Below, piece by piece: positions 62,206 to 64,000 of a DNA stretch of 64,000 nt. A program made the position numbers and the translations under genes. How positions within the stretch are numbered: the first letter of the stretch is position 1; the number at the start of each line of letters is the position of its first letter. The DNA is taken from the NCBI GenBank assembly GCA_009691715.1, contig SIAN01000001.1, positions 124,001 through 188,000 of the forward strand, written 5' to 3'. The notes beneath the pieces were generated by a model that searched no databases, had not been told where the DNA came from, and saw only the letters and a program-made list of their open reading frames with translations. The DNA comes from Planctomycetota bacterium. GTDB lineage: Bacteria; Planctomycetota; B15-G4; SIAN01.

Positions 62206-63110
62206 GCGAGGCAGGTGTGGCTCGCCACCCGGTCGACGCGCGCGTCCTCGCAGTGGTTCGTGCGCTCGAAGTGAGAGCACGCCGGGAGGTGCGCCGTGGC
62301 CTCGGCGGCGCTTGGCAAAGCGCGGTGCGCGGCGCTGGGATCGAGTTCGCCGAAGTGCGCGAGTACGTGGTCGGTGACGACGCGCGCACCGTCGACTGGA
62401 ACGTGACCGCGCGCTCGGGGCGCTTGCAGGTCAAGCGCTTCGACGAGGAGCGCGAGCAGTCGGTCCTCTTCCTGCTCGACGCATCGCGGAGCACGCGCGA
62501 GGCCGCCGGAGAGCGACCATGGCGCGAGGCGGCGGCGGAGTTGCTGCTGCTGGTCGGGCTCGCCGCGGCGCGAGTCGGCGATCGGATCGGAGCGGTCTTC
62601 TTCAGTGCGACCGTCGATCGCATGGTGGCGCCGCGTCACGGCGGCCACGCGCTGCTGGCGCTGGCGACGGAGTGGTTGGAATGGAGCGGTGGCAGCGATG
62701 CGACCGATCTCGACGCGACGCTGAAAGCGTTGCTGCAGGTTCGGATGCAGCCGGCGCTGGTCTTCGTCGTGACCGATGCGCATGCGCCGCCGAGTGACGC
62801 GCTGCTGGCTCGCGCGGCGGCGCGCCACGATCTGGTGTTCCTGGCGCTGCGCTCCGGATGGCTTGCGCAGCTGCCGGCGAAGGGGCGTTGGCGCCTCGAT
62901 GATCCAGAAGGCGCTGGTCGCTTTGTCGTCGATCTCGGCTCACCGGTGGTGCGAGCCGCGTTGCTCCTGCGTTTCTCAGAGGCGCGCGCGGCCGCGAGAG
63001 CGCGAGCGGTGCGGTTGGGCGCTGAGTGGCTGGAACTGGATGCCGACGGCGACCTCGCGACGCCACTGCTTGATTGGGCGCGGCGGCGAGCGCTGCGGAG
63101 CCAACGATGA
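62202..63110 (+). CDS. DUF58 protein with von Willebrand A-like fold
   Basis: The 302-residue protein has the DUF58 core (GIEFAEVREYVVGDDARTVDWNVTARSGRLQVKRF). A VWA-like domain follows, with an incomplete MIDAS site in LFLLDASRSTR and VFVVTDAHAPP. DUF58 proteins accompany MoxR in BatA/BatD-type operons. TTG 62202 overlaps the MoxR stop, and the stop overlaps the next gene (ATGA), so the cluster is tightly coupled. Confidence 0.9.
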   Translation: MSEAGVARHPVDARVLAVVRALEVRARREVRRGLGGAWQSAVRGAGIEFAEVREYVVGDDARTVDWNVTARSGRLQVKRFDEEREQSVLFLLDASRSTREAAGERPWREAAAELLLLVGLAAARVGDRIGAVFFSATVDRMVAPRHGGHALLALATEWLEWSGGSDATDLDATLKALLQVRMQPALVFVVTDAHAPPSDALLARAAARHDLVFLALRSGWLAQLPAKGRWRLDDPEGAGRFVVDLGSPVVRAALLLRFSEARAAARARAVRLGAEWLELDADGDLATPLLDWARRRALRSQR

Positions 63111-63994
63111 GCGGTTGCTTGGCGGTCTGGACGCTGCTCGTCGCGCTGGTCGCGGCGCAAGACGGCGCTGCACGCGCCGAGTTCGCGGCGTTGCGCGGGC
63201 CGGGGCGCTCGGTCGCTCTTGGCGAGACGATCGAGCTCGATCTGGCGGTGGAGTCGGCGCCGGGCGCGACGTTGCGGTTGGCGGGGAGCTTTGCGCTGGA
63301 TCCGGCGTTCGTGGTGGAGGAGCGACGAAGCAGCGCGGCCGGGGACGAGGATCGAACGGCGCACCTCACGCTGGTCGTGCGTGCGTGCGGGCCCGGTCGG
63401 TTCGAGCTCGGACCGTTCACGGTCGCGTTGACCGATCCCGACGGGCGCGAACGGCCGCTCAAGAGCGAGACGCTCACGCTCGAGATCGTTCCGCCATGGC
63501 CGCCAGGCGCGCCGCCGCCGCCGTTCACGGAGTGGCGTCGAGCTTCCTCCGAGCGTTCGGAGCCGTCGATTTCGGGGCGCGTCCCATTCGTCGTCCTTGG
63601 GATCGCGTCGCTGCTGTTGGTGGGCGCCTGGATGACGTGGCGCAGGCGCGCCATGTCGCCGCGAGGCGCCGCCCCCCGAGCGCGGGGTGATCGGTCGCTG
63701 CTGGCGCGACCGCTCCCGGACGATCTCGGAGCGCGACGGCGTCACTGTGCGGCGTTGCAGGCGTGGCTTCGTGCGGAACTTGCGGCGCGGTTCGATGCGA
63801 CCGGTTTCGCCTGGACGCGCGAGGAGTTGATCACCGACGTTGCAGCCCCATGGTGGAGCGCGGTCGACCGCGAAGCGCTCGCCGAGTTGCTGGCAGAGCT
63901 TGAATCGTCGATCTACTCTCGTTTCGGCGCAAGCGCCGCGCGCACCGATATCGGATCGCGGTTGGCAACGTTGCTTCCGGAGTCGCCGTCATGA
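63107..63994 (+). CDS. BatD-like membrane protein of the MoxR/Bat cluster
   Basis: The 295-residue protein has a signal peptide (LAVWTLLVALVAAQ) and a beta-sandwich extracytoplasmic part (GETIELDLAVESAPGATLRLAG, VVRACGPGRFELGPFTVALTDPDG). One membrane helix follows at about residues 165-182 (VPFVVLGIASLLLVGAWM), then a cytoplasmic C-terminal helical domain (CAALQAWLRAELAARFDATGF). The layout fits BatD/oxygen-tolerance proteins, though it is shorter than typical members. The start overlaps the DUF58 stop, and its own stop overlaps the next ATG. Confidence 0.72.
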   Translation: MSGCLAVWTLLVALVAAQDGAARAEFAALRGPGRSVALGETIELDLAVESAPGATLRLAGSFALDPAFVVEERRSSAAGDEDRTAHLTLVVRACGPGRFELGPFTVALTDPDGRERPLKSETLTLEIVPPWPPGAPPPPFTEWRRASSERSEPSISGRVPFVVLGIASLLLVGAWMTWRRRAMSPRGAAPRARGDRSLLARPLPDDLGARRRHCAALQAWLRAELAARFDATGFAWTREELITDVAAPWWSAVDREALAELLAELESSIYSRFGASAARTDIGSRLATLLPESPS

Positions 63995-64000
63995 ACGGCG
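63991..64000 (+). CDS. Start of the next gene of the Bat cluster (partial)
   Basis: ATG at 63991 overlaps the BatD-like stop (ATGA) and gives only MNG before the window ends. By the usual gene order (MoxR, DUF58, BatD-like, BatA) the product is probably a VWA-domain membrane protein such as BatA. This is inferred entirely from order and the overlap. Confidence 0.4.

Overview
The window is one chromosomal stretch of very GC-rich DNA, densely coding on both strands, from a Gram-negative bacterium. An outer membrane is indicated by lpxB, a TonB protein and a TonB-dependent receptor. Several things together point to Planctomycetota, as an inference rather than a proof: futalosine-route menaquinone genes, a bacterial microcompartment shell cassette, large secreted HEAT-repeat and carboxypeptidase-regulatory-like proteins, a MoxR/DUF58/BatD cluster, and an ECF sigma factor with an oversized anti-sigma protein. 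A myxobacterium-like lineage is the main alternative, because the shell proteins recall those of Haliangium ochraceum. Genes are packed tightly, and many neighbours share 4-bp stop/start overlaps (ATGA, GTGA, TTGA, apparently even CTGA). I saw no tRNA, rRNA, CRISPR array, integrase or insertion sequence, and no gene-free stretch longer than about 220 bp.

Layout. 1-4438: the end of the elongasome operon (mreC end, mreD, PBP2, rodA). 4435-5895: a membrane/SRPBCC gene broken by two compensating frameshifts. 5936-9519: a microcompartment operon with an acylating aldehyde dehydrogenase, one BMC-H, two different BMC-T proteins and a small Cys-rich protein. 9635-11724: ECF sigma factor and anti-sigma factor. 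11749-13799 (minus): lpxB and a branched-chain aminotransferase. 13895-21232 (plus): an unknown protein, a ClpP-like protease, an ABC permease, an unknown protein, a YyaL-type thioredoxin-fold protein and a PilZ gene with an in-frame TAG. 21177-27373 (minus): both subunits of DNA topoisomerase VI, then mqnA, mqnE and mqnC. 27572-32527 (plus): glycyl-tRNA synthetase, PTS enzyme I, a STAS protein and an MFS permease. 32443-39131 (minus): membrane and secreted proteins, a 3'-5' exonuclease, an FmdB zinc ribbon and a TPR protein. 39156-49662: a molybdopterin oxidoreductase, truB, an S9 peptidase, TonB and its receptor, a ferredoxin, a metallophosphoesterase and lipB. 49696-52614 (minus): a UbiA-family prenyltransferase and a MamK-like actin with a coiled-coil partner. 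52769-56156: a BY-kinase-like ATPase, an unknown protein, a small membrane protein and a formylglycine-generating-enzyme-like protein. 56174-64000 (plus): recG, a HEAT-repeat protein, and a MoxR-DUF58-BatD cluster that runs off the window.

Three systems stand out. The first is a Haliangium-type microcompartment shell set with its signature aldehyde dehydrogenase but no pentamer gene in view. The second is a two-gene cytoskeletal module: a close MamK-like actin overlapping a coiled-coil protein, with no magnetosome gene around it. The third is a complete bacterial topoisomerase VI operon. The remainder is mostly ordinary housekeeping and cell-envelope functions. Several gene starts appear to use non-standard codons. 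Two genes look damaged; only comparison with raw reads would separate real lesions from assembly errors.
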